Source: an uncultured Wenzhouxiangella sp.
GTDB taxonomy: Bacteria > Pseudomonadota > Gammaproteobacteria > Xanthomonadales > Wenzhouxiangellaceae
Assembly: GCA_913057195.1 (NCBI GenBank)
Contig: CAJXNL010000009.1
Span: 1 to 64,000, forward strand
Length of the DNA stretch: 64,000 bases
Reading direction: 5' to 3'
Part shown: one piece after another, positions 1-9,231 of the stretch
Layout of the letters: each line of letters begins with the position of its first letter
How positions within the stretch are numbered: the first letter of the stretch is position 1
Notes under the pieces: generated by a model
What the model saw: only the letters and a program-made list of their open reading frames with translations
What the model was told of the DNA's origin: nothing
Database searches by the model: none
Position numbers and translations under genes: made by a program

Positions 1-3000
1 TGCACCTGGTGGCGACGCTGCCATTGCTGCGTATGGGCCACCTGTTGCTGTTTTTCAGCCTCTGTTGAGCGCATCAACTCCACTTGACCATCAGTCTGCG
101 CGGTCTCTTCGCTGGGCAAAAACGTGTTGACGCCCACAATGGGAAGGGAGCCATCGTGCTTTCGTTGCTCGTAGTGCATTGACTCCTCTTGGATCTTGCC
201 GCGCTGATACATCGTGTCCATTGCACCCAGCACGCCTCCGCGCTCACAAATCCGCTCAAACTCTTGATAAACCGCTTCTTCGACCATGTCGGTCAACTGC
301 TCGATGACGTAACTGCCCTGCCATGGGTTTTCACAAAAGTTCAATCCCAATTCTTTGTTGATGATCATTTGAATGGCCACGGCCCGTCGAACTGAATCTT
401 CTGTGGGCGTGGTGATCGCTTCATCAAATGCGTTGGTGTGCAGACTGTTGCAATTATCAAACAACGCGTACAACGCTTGCAGGGTGGTTCGAATGTCATT
501 GAACTGAATTTCTTGGGCATGCAAGGATCGACCGGATGTTTGAATGTGGTACTTCATCATCTGCGATCGCTCGTTGGCGCCGTATCGCTCCTTCATTGCG
601 CGCGCCCAGATGCGTCGCGCGACACGACCAATCACACTGTATTCTGGATCCATGCCGTTGGAAAAGAAAAACGATAAATTCGGCGCAAAATCATCGATGG
701 CCATGCCCCGACTGAGGTAATACTCCACAATCGTTAAACCGTTGGCCAGCGTGAACGCCAGCTGAGAAATTGGATTCGCACCTGCTTCTGCGATGTGATA
801 ACCAGAAATGGACACTGAGTAAAAGTTTCTCACCTGATGATCAATAAAGTACGCCTGAATGTCTCCCATCATTCGAAGCGCAAATTCAGTCGAGAAGATA
901 CAGGTGTTTTGCGCTTGGTCCTCTTTCAATATGTCAGCCTGCACGGTGCCTCGGACCGTTGTCAGCGTCTCTTGTTTGATCGTGTCATAGGTCTGCGCGT
1001 CAATGAACTGATCGCCGGTGACACCCAGCAAACCCAGACCCAAACCATCATGATCTTGAGGCCGCTCGCCTTGATATTCAGGCGCGTTGGACCCCAGCAA
1101 CTTGTCGCGCTTGGCCATCACTTGATCCCACTGGCCAGTGGCTTTGAGATGCTTTTCGACTTGCTGATCAATGGCTGTATTCATGAACATCGCCATCAAG
1201 ATCGGTGCGGGCCCGTTGATGGTCATCGACACCGATGTCGAGGGATCACATAGATCAAACCCCGAATAGAGTTTTTTCATGTCATCAAGCGTTGCGATCG
1301 ACACGCCGGAGTTCCCCACCTTGCCGTAGATATCAGGCCGAACGTCGGGGTCTTCCCCATACAGCGTGACAGAATCAAACGCGGTGGACAGGCGCTTGGC
1401 GGGCTGGCCTCGAGAAACATAATGAAAGCGCTGATTGGTGCGCTCTGGCGTTCCTTCACCGGCAAACATTCGGATGGGGTCTTCACCGCTTCTGCGATAC
1501 GGGTAAACGCCGGCCGTATACGGATAGGCTCCGGGGAGATTCTCTTTAAACAAAAACCGCACCTGCTCGCCCCAATGCCGCGTTTGTGGCGCAGCAATTT
1601 TTGGGATGTCTAGATTTGACAGCGACTGGGTGTGGTTGTGGCCCTCAATCTCGCGCCCTCTGACGGTATAGCGATAGGTGGGTGACTCAACACTGGCCTT
1701 GCGGTCTGGCCAGGCTTTCAGCGCCTCAATCACCTCCTGAGGAATCTGGCCCAGCAATTCGTTGTGTTGATTGATCAATGCTGCCACGGCAGTCGCGTTT
1801 GATGAGCGATCGGTGGGTTCACCGGCCTCCAGGATCGAGAACGGCTCACCAGACCAGTCAGGCTTCAACAGTCGAAGGCTCTCATAAATGTGTTGCAGCT
1901 CATCTGCACGCTCGGCCCAGCGATCAATGTTGGCATCAATGGCCCGAGCGCTGTCGGCGATCTCAGATAGGTATCGAACCCGATGCGTGGGGATCAAGGG
2001 ATGACTCTTCGGCTCCACTGCCTTGGCATCCATGACCGGCTTAAAGTCACAGCGATCTGATCCAATGTTCGGGTGGCGCTGTTTAAGCCGCCGACATAAA
2101 CTCACAAACATCCAATTCAGCCCCGGGTCTTGAAACTGACTGGCGATGGTTGGGTAGACGGGAATGTCCTCGTCCGCCCAATCAAAAGCCAAGCGATTTC
2201 GACGCCACTGCTTTTTGATGTCTCTAAGCGCGTCGGGCGCACCTTGACGGTCGTACTTGTTCAACACCACCAACTCGGCGTAATCAAGCATGTCAATTTT
2301 TTCGAGCTGGCTGGCAGCACCAAACTCCGAAGTCATGACATACATTGGAAAATCAACCAAGTCCGCCACCTCAGAATCCGACTGCCCGATCCCGGCCGTT
2401 TCTAGAATCACCAAATCAAACCCGGCCGCTTTAAAACAGGCCAGGCTTTCGGCGATCACTGCCGAAGTGGCCGCGTGCTGGCGCCGCGTGGCCATGGAAC
2501 GCATGAACACCCGCTCGCTGCGCAGGCTGTTCATCCGAATCCGGTCGCCCAGCAGCGCGCCACCCGTCCGCCGTCGTGTGGGATCGACCGCCAAAACCCC
2601 AATCCGCATGTCCGGGAAACTGAGCAAAAACCGGTTGATCAGCTCATCGGTCACCGACGATTTACCCGCGCCGCCCGTCCCGGTCAAGCCCACAATGGGC
2701 ACATGCGTGGCTTGATCCGCCAATGCGATGATCTGATCCAATTGGGCCCGATCGAGCGCGTGTGTCTCAATGGCACTGAGGAGCTCGGGCAGCGTTGTCT
2801 CTTCGATGCGCTCTCCAACAGCCTCAAATCCCTTGCGATGCGCATTGGCCGCTGCCCGGGTGCGCTTGATGAGATCTTCAATCATCGCCACCAAGCCCAT
2901 CGCCATGCCGTCGTTGGGGTGATAGATGCGGTTCACGCCATGGGCTTGCAGCGCATCGATTTCTGAGGGCGTGATCGTGCCGCCGCCGCCACCAAAGACT

Positions 3001-3308
3001 TGAATATGCGCCGCACCGGCTGCCTTAAGCGAGTCGACCATATAGCTAAAAAACTCAGTATGTCCCCCTTGGTATGAGCTCACTGCGATCGCATCGGCGT
3101 CCTCACAGATGGCCGCTCGGACGATATCGGCCACGGAGCGGTTGTGGCCCAAGTGAATGACCTCGCACCCTTGGCTCTGAATGAGCCGGCGCATGACGTT
3201 GATTGCCGCATCATGCCCATCAAACAAGCTGGCAGCGGTCACCACCCGCAAAGGGGCATCCGATGGCTGGGGCTCTTGATCGCTTGGGTCTTTTAAAACG
3301 CTGCTCAT
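1..3308 (-). CDS. icmF: IcmF: fused isobutyryl-CoA mutase (partial, 3' end outside the window)
   Basis: Adenosylcobalamin-dependent acyl-CoA mutase fused to its own G-protein chaperone; the family interconverts isobutyryl-CoA and n-butyryl-CoA, and in some members isovaleryl-CoA and pivalyl-CoA. My translation from the ATG at 3308 shows the order B12-binding domain (DGHD, residues 30-33, with SSYQGG further on), MeaI-like GTPase (P-loop GTGGAGKSS near 210-218, NKYD base motif) and the catalytic barrel. Two residues that separate isobutyryl-CoA mutases from methylmalonyl-CoA mutases are present: Phe in [10 protein letters not shown], where methylmalonyl enzymes have Tyr, and Gln in [11 protein letters not shown], where they have Arg. 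About 1,102 codons are visible, so only the last few residues are missing. The gene is divergent from the ArsR regulator at 3354. It probably serves valine (isobutyryl-CoA) breakdown beside the leucine genes at 4788-9996. Confidence 0.93.
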   Translation of the reverse strand, partial: MSSVLKDPSDQEPQPSDAPLRVVTAASLFDGHDAAINVMRRLIQSQGCEVIHLGHNRSVADIVRAAICEDADAIAVSSYQGGHTEFFSYMVDSLKAAGAAHIQVFGGGGGTITPSEIDALQAHGVNRIYHPNDGMAMGLVAMIEDLIKRTRAAANAHRKGFEAVGERIEETTLPELLSAIETHALDRAQLDQIIALADQATHVPIVGLTGTGGAGKSSVTDELINRFLLSFPDMRIGVLAVDPTRRRTGGALLGDRIRMNSLRSERVFMRSMATRRQHAATSAVIAESLACFKAAGFDLVILETAGIGQSDSEVADLVDFPMYVMTSEFGAASQLEKIDMLDYAELVVLNKYDRQGAPDALRDIKKQWRRNRLAFDWADEDIPVYPTIASQFQDPGLNWMFVSLCRRLKQRHPNIGSDRCDFKPVMDAKAVEPKSHPLIPTHRVRYLSEIADSARAIDANIDRWAERADELQHIYESLRLLKPDWSGEPFSILEAGEPTDRSSNATAVAALINQHNELLGQIPQEVIEALKAWPDRKASVESPTYRYTVRGREIEGHNHTQSLSNLDIPKIAAPQTRHWGEQVRFLFKENLPGAYPYTAGVYPYRRSGEDPIRMFAGEGTPERTNQRFHYVSRGQPAKRLSTAFDSVTLYGEDPDVRPDIYGKVGNSGVSIATLDDMKKLYSGFDLCDPSTSVSMTINGPAPILMAMFMNTAIDQQVEKHLKATGQWDQVMAKRDKLLGSNAPEYQGERPQDHDGLGLGLLGVTGDQFIDAQTYDTIKQETLTTVRGTVQADILKEDQAQNTCIFSTEFALRMMGDIQAYFIDHQVRNFYSVSISGYHIAEAGANPISQLAFTLANGLTIVEYYLSRGMAIDDFAPNLSFFFSNGMDPEYSVIGRVARRIWARAMKERYGANERSQMMKYHIQTSGRSLHAQEIQFNDIRTTLQALYALFDNCNSLHTNAFDEAITTPTEDSVRRAVAIQMIINKELGLNFCENPWQGSYVIEQLTDMVEEAVYQEFERICERGGVLGAMDTMYQRGKIQEESMHYEQRKHDGSLPIVGVNTFLPSEETAQTDGQVELMRSTEAEKQQQVAHTQQWQRRHQV

Positions 3309-3353
3309 GGGCCCATTTTAGCCGAGATGCGCCAAGCAAAGGAATCAGCGATA

Positions 3354-3710
3354 ATGGGGGCTATGACAAATGCCATCACACCCACACCTGCGGCCGCGTT
3401 TGAGCCCATCTCGACGACGGACATGGACGAGCACGCCGGTCAAGCGGCCAATTTTTTAAAGCTGCTGGCCAACCGCAACCGATTGATGATCCTTTGCCAC
3501 CTCTTGGAGGGTGAGCTGTCGGTCTCTGCCCTGAATGCCCACCTGCCTCTATCTCAATCGGCCCTGTCGCAACACCTGGCGGTGCTCCGCCACGCCGGGG
3601 TGGTCAGCACCCGCCGCGAACATCAGGTGATTTTCTACCGCTTGGCATCAACGGAAGTCACCGAAATCATGAGCGTGCTGTACCGCCAGTTTTGTGCGCC
3701 CGCCACATAA
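3354..3710 (+). CDS. ArsR-family sulfide/persulfide-type repressor (BigR/SqrR/YgaV-like)
   Basis: Small winged-helix DNA-binding protein of about 118 residues; the helix-turn-helix covers LSQSALSQHLAVLRHAGVV. Two cysteines stand where the BigR/SqrR/YgaV subgroup carries its redox pair: one in LMILCHLL and one in LYRQFC, 66 residues apart, the same spacing as the C42/C108 pair known from that subgroup. Members of the subgroup sense sulfide or persulfides by forming a disulfide or polysulfide bridge and then release DNA. I chose the ATG at 3354 because AAAGGA at 3338-3343 lies ten bases upstream; the ATGs at 3327 and 3363 are alternatives. The downstream DUF2892 and DsrE-like genes support a sulfur role. 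The ligand is inferred and has not been shown here. Confidence 0.85.
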   Translation: MGAMTNAITPTPAAAFEPISTTDMDEHAGQAANFLKLLANRNRLMILCHLLEGELSVSALNAHLPLSQSALSQHLAVLRHAGVVSTRREHQVIFYRLASTEVTEIMSVLYRQFCAPAT

Positions 3711-3776
3711 AAGCCCTCGCCCGGCGAGACTTGGCCAGGTCATCATGGATTGAACTGACGCGAGCCGACCATGGGC

Positions 3777-3805
3777 TTGCATTTATATTAGATATCCCTT
3801 ATGTT
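3777..3805 (+). promoter_or_regulatory. Candidate promoter with AT-rich operator for the DUF2892-DsrE pair
   Basis: TTGCAT (3777-3782) and TATGTT (3800-3805) are separated by 17 bases, a plausible sigma-70 promoter for the gene at 3892. The spacer holds the AT-rich, partly symmetric ATATTAGATAT (3785-3795). ArsR repressors of the BigR/YgaV type usually bind AT-rich imperfect palindromes over the promoter, so this is the natural operator for the regulator encoded just upstream. Promoter and operator assignments are inference from sequence only. Confidence 0.4.
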
Positions 3806-3891
3806 GGAGGCATGGACAAAGCCCCCAATCACCCATCAACGGTGGCTTTGAAACAAACCGCTCATGGAACCTTTCATAAGGAGCGAATCGA

Positions 3892-4098
3892 ATGATGAAT
3901 ATTGATCGCATGGTGATGGCGTTTGCAGGACTGGTGGTGCTCATCAGCGTGGGCCTATCGCAATGGCACAGCCCTTACTGGCTTTTTTTAACCGCCTTTG
4001 TCGGCATTAACCTGTTCCAAGCATCATTCACGGGTTTTTGTCCACTCGCCATGATTCTCAAGCGCTTCGGACAACGCCCTGGGGCTGCGTTTAAATGA
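3892..4098 (+). CDS. DUF2892 inner-membrane protein (YgaP transmembrane-domain family)
   Basis: A 68-residue protein with two hydrophobic segments (roughly residues 7-22 and 28-48) and the family's ending [13 protein letters not shown]. This domain is found alone, or fused to rhodanese as in E. coli YgaP, next to ArsR-type persulfide sensors; its exact biochemical role is unsettled. The start is supported by ATAAGGAG at 3877-3884; ATG codons at 3892 and 3895 are both possible. The stop overlaps the ATG of the next gene as ATGA at 4095-4098, so the two are translationally coupled. There is no rhodanese in this cassette. Confidence 0.85.
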   Translation: MMNIDRMVMAFAGLVVLISVGLSQWHSPYWLFLTAFVGINLFQASFTGFCPLAMILKRFGQRPGAAFK

Positions 4099-4592
4099 GC
4101 GGCTCGACGCGACGTCAACACCGACTGGGACGGCGCTGGATGGCGGCCGGTGTGCTGGGGCTGTGCTCGGTATTCTCAGCCCACTTGCTCGCTCAGCAGC
4201 CGCCCAACAAAGCGCGTCTTGATCAAATTCACTCAACGCCGCAGCTGTTTGTCACCATCACCGGCGCAACACCGCAACAGCGTGCAATGCCGCTGGTGCT
4301 GTCCAATCAGGCCCTAAAGCAAGGGGCCACCGTCCGAATTTTGCTGTGTGATGACGGCGGTGAGCTGGCATTGGTCAATGACCAAGCCCGCCCGCTCGCG
4401 CCTCGCGGCGTGACGCCACAAGACTTGCTCAACAATCTGATCCAGCAAGGCGCTGTGGTGGAGGTGTGCGCGATATTTTTGCCCAACTCAGCCCACACCA
4501 AAGCCGATTTGTTGCCGGGCGTGGGCGTGGCTCAACCGCAAGACGTGGCCACATTCATGCTCGCCCCCAATACGCGGCTGTTCACCCACTAG
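4095..4592 (+). CDS. Exported DsrE/F-like family protein
   Basis: A 165-residue protein. The N-terminus is basic followed by a hydrophobic stretch ending near AHLLAQQPP (about residues 14-35), a likely Sec signal peptide. The rest resembles the DsrE/DsrF-like fold: a strand-rich opening, the segment [13 protein letters not shown], and a conserved-looking cysteine in [10 protein letters not shown]. DsrE-fold proteins in other systems carry or relay sulfur on cysteine. Its coupling to the DUF2892 gene and to a two-cysteine ArsR regulator suggests periplasmic sulfur handling, which is inference. A persulfide-carrying cysteine cannot be assigned with certainty. Confidence 0.75.
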   Translation: MSGSTRRQHRLGRRWMAAGVLGLCSVFSAHLLAQQPPNKARLDQIHSTPQLFVTITGATPQQRAMPLVLSNQALKQGATVRILLCDDGGELALVNDQARPLAPRGVTPQDLLNNLIQQGAVVEVCAIFLPNSAHTKADLLPGVGVAQPQDVATFMLAPNTRLFTH

Positions 4593-4603
4593 CGACAAGC
4601 TGC

Positions 4604-4620
4604 GACAACCTAACGTTGTC
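4604..4620 (+). terminator. Weak hairpin after the DsrE-like gene
   Basis: GACAAC, a five-base loop CTAAC, then GTTGTC forms a 6-bp stem 11 bases after the stop codon at 4592. It is followed only by TTAACC and not by a run of T, so it is at best a weak terminator. Confidence 0.25.
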
Positions 4621-4654
4621 TTAACCGGATAAACAACGACTTACCCCGCCCCGC

Positions 4655-4691
4655 GATCAGGTGCAGTGCACGCTGATCCAGATCATATAGA
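4655..4691 (+). promoter_or_regulatory. Nested palindromes and -10 element upstream of leucine dehydrogenase
   Basis: GATCAG (4655-4660) and CTGATC (4673-4678) flank the palindrome GTGCAGTGCAC (4661-4671), making a nearly symmetric dyad of about 24 bp with a one-base bulge. A second perfect dyad, TGATCCAGATCA (4674-4685), overlaps its right arm and touches TATAGA (4686-4691), a reasonable -10 element. No good -35 hexamer lies 16-18 bases upstream, where the dyad sits. The layout suggests an operator or activator site controlling the branched-chain amino acid operon. The regulator is not identified. Confidence 0.45.
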
Positions 4692-4787
4692 ATACCCACC
4701 AAATTTCGACCCGATGCCCAGCTGCTTGGGTTGACGCCTACAACGGTGTCGTGCGCGTCCGCTGCGCGTGACCATAAGGAGTGATCT

Positions 4788-5900
4788 ATGCACTTATTCG
4801 AAACCCTGGCATCGACAGAGCACGAGCAGGTGGTGTTTTGTCACAACAAGGATGCGGGACTCAAGGCCATTATTGCAATCCACAACAGCACGTTGGGTCC
4901 AGCCCTTGGCGGGCTTCGGATGTGGCCTTACGCCAGTGAACAAGAGGCCGTTGATGATGTCTTGCGCTTATCGCGAGGCATGACCTACAAAGCCGCGGTC
5001 GCGGGTTTGAACTTAGGCGGTGGAAAGTCAGTCATCATTGGTGACCCAAGGACCGACAAATCAGAGGCCTTGTTTCGAGCGTTTGGTCGGTTCATTGATT
5101 CGATGAAAGGGCGCTACATTACCGCTGAGGACGTCGGGATCGATGTCAATGACATGGAATTTGTGTTCCAAGAGACCGATAACTGCGTGGGTGTGCATCA
5201 GGTTCACGGCGGTTCAGGTGACCCATCACCCTTCACCGCCTACGGTACTTTGCAAGGCATCCGTGCCAGTCTCCAGCACGCGTTTGGTGACGAGACCATC
5301 GGGAATTATTCGTATGCGGTACAAGGTGCCGGGCATGTGGGCTTGGAGCTGATCAAACTGCTCCGGGCAAAAAATGCCAAGGTGTTTGTCAGCGACATCA
5401 ATGAGGAGTTGGTGCAGCGCGCGGTGGATTTGGGTGCCGAGGCGGTGGGTTTGGATGAGATTTTTGATGTTCAGGCCGATGTGTTTTGCCCCACAGCACT
5501 GGGTGCCGTGATCAATGAAGACACCATCCCCAGATTCAAATTTAAGATCATCTGTGGTGCTGCGAACAATCAGCTCGCAAACGAAGATTGTGGCGATGAG
5601 CTGGAGCGACGTGGCATCTTGTATGCGCCCGATTATGCGGTCAATGCCGGTGGTTTAATGAATGTCTCGATTGAGTTTGAAGGCTACAACAGAGAACGGG
5701 CCGAGCGGATGATGCGCACCATTTACTACAGTGTCTCAAAGATTTTCAAAATCGCTAAGCGTGATGGCATCCCCACCTGGAAGGCCGCTGACCGAATGGC
5801 GGAAGAGCGCATTGCCATGATTGGCAAACTCAAACTCCCCTTCATGGGTCGGCCGCATCGTTTTCCTGGCAGAGATCGCAGCGCTGCCCATTCATCATGA
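4788..5900 (+). CDS. Leucine dehydrogenase (Leu/Val/Ile, NAD-dependent)
   Basis: Cytosolic enzyme that oxidatively deaminates leucine, valine and isoleucine to their 2-oxo acids and ammonium with NAD+. The catalytic signature is intact: K68 in GMTYKAA, K80 in GGGKSVI and D115 in ITAEDVG fall at the positions known from bacterial leucine dehydrogenase. The NAD-binding domain follows, with GAGHVG near 183-188 and an acidic residue in VSDI at the end of strand two. At 370 residues it is of family length. AAGGAG six bases before the ATG at 4788 fixes the start. The stop overlaps the next start as ATGA (5897-5900). It is the first gene of the catabolic operon. Confidence 0.95.
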   Translation: MHLFETLASTEHEQVVFCHNKDAGLKAIIAIHNSTLGPALGGLRMWPYASEQEAVDDVLRLSRGMTYKAAVAGLNLGGGKSVIIGDPRTDKSEALFRAFGRFIDSMKGRYITAEDVGIDVNDMEFVFQETDNCVGVHQVHGGSGDPSPFTAYGTLQGIRASLQHAFGDETIGNYSYAVQGAGHVGLELIKLLRAKNAKVFVSDINEELVQRAVDLGAEAVGLDEIFDVQADVFCPTALGAVINEDTIPRFKFKIICGAANNQLANEDCGDELERRGILYAPDYAVNAGGLMNVSIEFEGYNRERAERMMRTIYYSVSKIFKIAKRDGIPTWKAADRMAEERIAMIGKLKLPFMGRPHRFPGRDRSAAHSS

Positions 5901-7045
5901 AGTCAGCCGATGACATCAATATGCTCCGCGAAAGTGTGCGGCGGTTTGCTGAAGAAACCATTGCGCCCATGGCCGAGGACATTGACCGTTCGAACGAATT
6001 CCCTCAATCGCTGTGGCAACAACTGGGAGCACTCGGGTTACTTGGCATCACGGTACCCGAGGAGTTTGGTGGTGCCGGTTTGGGTTACTGGGCTCACTTG
6101 GTCGCCATGGAAGAAATCTCACGAGCGTCGGCGTCGGTTGGCTTGTCTTATGGTGCCCACTCCAACCTGTGTGTCGACAACCTATGCCGCAACGCTACGC
6201 CAGCTCAGCGCGAGAAATACCTCCCCAAGCTGATCAGCGGCGAGTGGCAGGGCGCACTGGCCATGTCAGAGCCTGGTGCAGGCTCCGATGTGGTCGGCTC
6301 AATGGCCTGCAAAGCGACCCTCGAGGGCGATGTGTGGGTGGCCAATGGTTCAAAAATGTGGATTACAAATGGCCCAGAGTGCGATGTGGCGATTGTCTAT
6401 ATGCGCACGGCGCCAGCCGAGACAGGCTCTCGATCCATCACCGCCTTCATTGTTGAAGATGGCATGCCCGGTTTTTCTAAAGCACAAAAACTTGACAAGC
6501 TTGGCATGCGCGGCTCGAACACGTGCGAGCTCGTCTTTGATCGTTGTGAAATCCCACAAGACAACGTCTTGGGTGAAGTCAACCAAGGCGTGGCGGTGAT
6601 GATGACAGGCCTCAATTCAGAAAGACTGGTGCTCAGTGGTGGGCCAATTGGCATTATGCGTGCTGCCTTGGATTTAATGCTCCCGTATGTCAAACAGCGC
6701 CAGCAATTTGGTAAACCGCTGGGTCAGATGGGCGTGATTCAAGCGAAAATTGCCGATGCCTACACTGCGCTGGCTTCAAGCCAGGGTTTGGCATACCAAA
6801 CCGCTCAAGACTACGATCAAGGCCAGCAGTCCCGAATCGACGCAGCGGCGTGCTTGCTGCATGCCTCGACTTCAGCGGTGCAAGTGGCCTTGGAAGCCAT
6901 CCAAGCCCTTGGAGGCAACGGCTACATCAATGAATATCCGGCGGGGCGCCTTTTAAGAGACGCCAAGCTTTATGATATTGGGGCCGGAACCAATGAAATT
7001 CGTCGCATGTTAATTGGGCGAGAATTGATCGATACCATCGAATGA
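5897..7045 (+). CDS. liuA: Isovaleryl-CoA dehydrogenase
   Basis: FAD-dependent acyl-CoA dehydrogenase of 382 residues that oxidises isovaleryl-CoA to 3-methylcrotonyl-CoA in leucine breakdown, passing electrons to ETF. Family signatures are clear: AMSEPGAGSD (122-131), the WITNG motif (155-159) and QALGGNGYINEYPAGRLLRD near the C-terminus. The catalytic base is E242 in LNSERLVLSGGP, the position used by isovaleryl-CoA dehydrogenases rather than the C-terminal Glu of straight-chain enzymes, which supports the substrate call. It is coupled to leucine dehydrogenase by a 4-base overlap, and etfAB lies at 16341-18028. The genes for the next steps, methylcrotonyl-CoA carboxylase and hydratase, do not follow. 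Confidence 0.93.
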   Translation: MKSADDINMLRESVRRFAEETIAPMAEDIDRSNEFPQSLWQQLGALGLLGITVPEEFGGAGLGYWAHLVAMEEISRASASVGLSYGAHSNLCVDNLCRNATPAQREKYLPKLISGEWQGALAMSEPGAGSDVVGSMACKATLEGDVWVANGSKMWITNGPECDVAIVYMRTAPAETGSRSITAFIVEDGMPGFSKAQKLDKLGMRGSNTCELVFDRCEIPQDNVLGEVNQGVAVMMTGLNSERLVLSGGPIGIMRAALDLMLPYVKQRQQFGKPLGQMGVIQAKIADAYTALASSQGLAYQTAQDYDQGQQSRIDAAACLLHASTSAVQVALEAIQALGGNGYINEYPAGRLLRDAKLYDIGAGTNEIRRMLIGRELIDTIE

Positions 7046-7070
7046 CAAACAACCCCGTGAGAAATGAACC

Positions 7071-8252
7071 ATGACCGAACCAACCGCCCAAGATGTTGTG
7101 ATCGTTGCAGCACAACGAACCGCGATTGGCGCCTTCCAAGGCCAGTTCAAACGAACGCCAGCCACTGAGCTTGGTGCCGCTGCCATCCGCGGCGCGCTGG
7201 ATCAATGTGGCTTGGCGGCCGATGAAGTCGAGCAGGTCATCCTGGGCTGCGTCTTGCCCGCCGGTCTTGGCCAAGCCCCCGCTCGGCAGGCCATGATGGC
7301 TGCCGGCTTGCCGATCAGCGCCGGCGCCACCACGATCAACAAAGTCTGCGGCTCGGGCATGCAGTCGATTATTTTGGCCCATGATCTCATCAAAGCAGGC
7401 AGCGCAGAGTGTGTGGTCGCTGGTGGTATGGAATCGATGACGCGGGCGCCTTATTTGGTGGATCGCGGCCTTCGCATGGGCCATTCAAAAGCCTTAGATC
7501 ACATGTTTTTTGACGGTCTACAAAATCCCTATGACGGCCAGATGATGGGCCAGTTTGCAGAGCTCTGTGCCAGCCATCACGCCTTCAGTCGCGATGCGCA
7601 GGATGCTTTCGCCAAACAGTCTGTTCAACGGGCGATGGATGCCATTGACTCGGGCGCGTTCGCCTCCGAAATCACGCCCGTGACCCCCCAAGGAAAGCCA
7701 GGCGGTGGCCTCATTGATCAAGACGAGGAGCCGGCCCGATGTGATGTCGGCAAAATGCCCCACTTAAAGCCAGCCTTTGCCCAAGACGGAACCGTTACCG
7801 CGGCCAGCTCCTCCAAAATATCGGACGGGGCGGCCGCCTTGATTGTGATGTCTTATGAGCGAGCCTCTGCGTTGGGCCTCAAGCCCTTGGCTCGGATTGA
7901 TGCGCACGCAGGACATGCGCAGACACCGGAGTGGTTCACCACAGCGCCAGTCGGCGCGATTGAACGGGTTTTGGGTCAGGCGAGCTGGGACAAAGCGTCT
8001 GTCGATCTGTACGAGATCAATGAGGCGTTTGCGGTGGTCACCATGGCCGCCATGCATGCCCATCAGCTTGATCCTAAACATGTCAATGTCTTTGGCGGCG
8101 CATTGGCGTTGGGTCATCCCATTGGCGCCAGTGGCGCTCGGGTGGTGGTGACGCTTCTCAACGCGCTGACTCGCCTCGAAAAAACGCGCGGCATCGCCTC
8201 CCTTTGTATTGGCGGGGGCGAGGCGACTGCGCTGGCGATTGAACGCCTATAG
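7071..8252 (+). CDS. Acetyl-CoA C-acyltransferase (thiolase)
   Basis: Thiolase of 393 residues that cleaves 3-oxoacyl-CoA with CoA. The nucleophile is C93 in [10 protein letters not shown]; the histidine motif [11 protein letters not shown] and the second cysteine in [10 protein letters not shown] complete the catalytic set. By length and motifs it belongs to the biosynthetic/degradative short-chain acetyl-CoA acetyltransferase group. In this operon it would split acetoacetyl-CoA (leucine route, after AacS) and perhaps 2-methylacetoacetyl-CoA (isoleucine route, after the SDR at 9232). It starts 25 bases after the previous gene. Confidence 0.92.
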   Translation: MTEPTAQDVVIVAAQRTAIGAFQGQFKRTPATELGAAAIRGALDQCGLAADEVEQVILGCVLPAGLGQAPARQAMMAAGLPISAGATTINKVCGSGMQSIILAHDLIKAGSAECVVAGGMESMTRAPYLVDRGLRMGHSKALDHMFFDGLQNPYDGQMMGQFAELCASHHAFSRDAQDAFAKQSVQRAMDAIDSGAFASEITPVTPQGKPGGGLIDQDEEPARCDVGKMPHLKPAFAQDGTVTAASSSKISDGAAALIVMSYERASALGLKPLARIDAHAGHAQTPEWFTTAPVGAIERVLGQASWDKASVDLYEINEAFAVVTMAAMHAHQLDPKHVNVFGGALALGHPIGASGARVVVTLLNALTRLEKTRGIASLCIGGGEATALAIERL

Positions 8253-8261
8253 GGCCTTTGA

Positions 8262-9164
8262 ATGACCCAAGCGCCCGAGATCAAGATTGTCGAAGTGGGT
8301 CCCAGGGATGGACTGCAAAGCGAGCCCTATACGGTGCCGACATCAATTAAGGTCGAACTGATTGACCGTCTCGCTGATGCCGGCTTGAGCGTTATTGAAA
8401 CCACCAGTTTTGTGTCGGATCAAGCGATACCACAGCTGTCCGATGCGGAGTTGGTGTATGCACGGCTTCAACAACAGCCAGGGGTTCGATACCCGGCACT
8501 GGTGCCCAATGAGCGTGGCTATGAGCGCGCCCGCGCTGCAGGGATCACCGACATCGCCGTCTTCACCGCAGCGTCTGAGGCATTCAACCAACACAACATC
8601 AATTGCTCCATCGAGCAGTCGATGGCGCGCTTTGCGCCCGTCATTGAACGCGCTCAATCGGACGGGGTCAGCGTTCGAGGGTACGTTTCGACCGTCATGG
8701 GGTGCCCCTATCAGGGCGATGTGCCAATCAGTGATGTTGTCCGCATCTCAGAGGCGCTGTATGCGGCAGGCTGTTATGAAATTTCGTTGGGCGATACCAT
8801 TGGCGTGGGCAACGCTCGTCAAGCCCAAGACCTCATTCGGTCAGTGGCTCAGTCGATTCCCATTGAGCAATTGGCGGTTCACTTCCATGACACGTACGGC
8901 CAGGCTTTGGCCAATATTTTTGCCTGTCTAGAGCTTGGAGTAAAAACCATCGACAGTTCGGTGGCAGGCTTGGGCGGGTGCCCTTATGCACGTGGCGCAA
9001 CGGGCAATGTCGCCACCGAAGATGTGGTGTACATGCTCGATGGCATGGGACTGACCACCGGTATTGATCTCTGGGCACTGGCACAAACAGGGCGTTGGAT
9101 CGCCGCTGAATTGGGCAGGCCTCACTCAAGAGCAGGCCAAGCGGTGCTGAAAACCCGCCAGTAA
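8262..9164 (+). CDS. mvaB: Hydroxymethylglutaryl-CoA lyase
   Basis: Cleaves HMG-CoA to acetyl-CoA and acetoacetate, the last CoA-linked step of leucine degradation. The 300-residue TIM-barrel protein carries [12 protein letters not shown] (11-22) for divalent metal and substrate binding, the metal histidines in AVHFHDTYG (H207, H209), and the signature [19 protein letters not shown] with the catalytic cysteine at C240. It starts nine bases after the thiolase stop. Its acetoacetate product links it to AacS at 11719-13686. Confidence 0.95.
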   Translation: MTQAPEIKIVEVGPRDGLQSEPYTVPTSIKVELIDRLADAGLSVIETTSFVSDQAIPQLSDAELVYARLQQQPGVRYPALVPNERGYERARAAGITDIAVFTAASEAFNQHNINCSIEQSMARFAPVIERAQSDGVSVRGYVSTVMGCPYQGDVPISDVVRISEALYAAGCYEISLGDTIGVGNARQAQDLIRSVAQSIPIEQLAVHFHDTYGQALANIFACLELGVKTIDSSVAGLGGCPYARGATGNVATEDVVYMLDGMGLTTGIDLWALAQTGRWIAAELGRPHSRAGQAVLKTRQ

Positions 9165-9231
9165 ACTCCAATCGCTGATGGCACGTTTTAAGAGTGCCCA
9201 GTGTTGACTCAATCACCCGAAGGACAGCAAC

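Noticed and set aside
3811-3895. A possible 27-residue leader peptide before the DUF2892 gene
   Set aside because: Its GGAGG lies only one base before the ATG, the predicted transcript starts at about that ATG, and the sequence has no recognisable feature.
4604-4620. A strong intrinsic terminator after the DsrE-like gene
   Set aside because: The stem is only 6 bp and no T-run follows, so it is listed only as a weak candidate.
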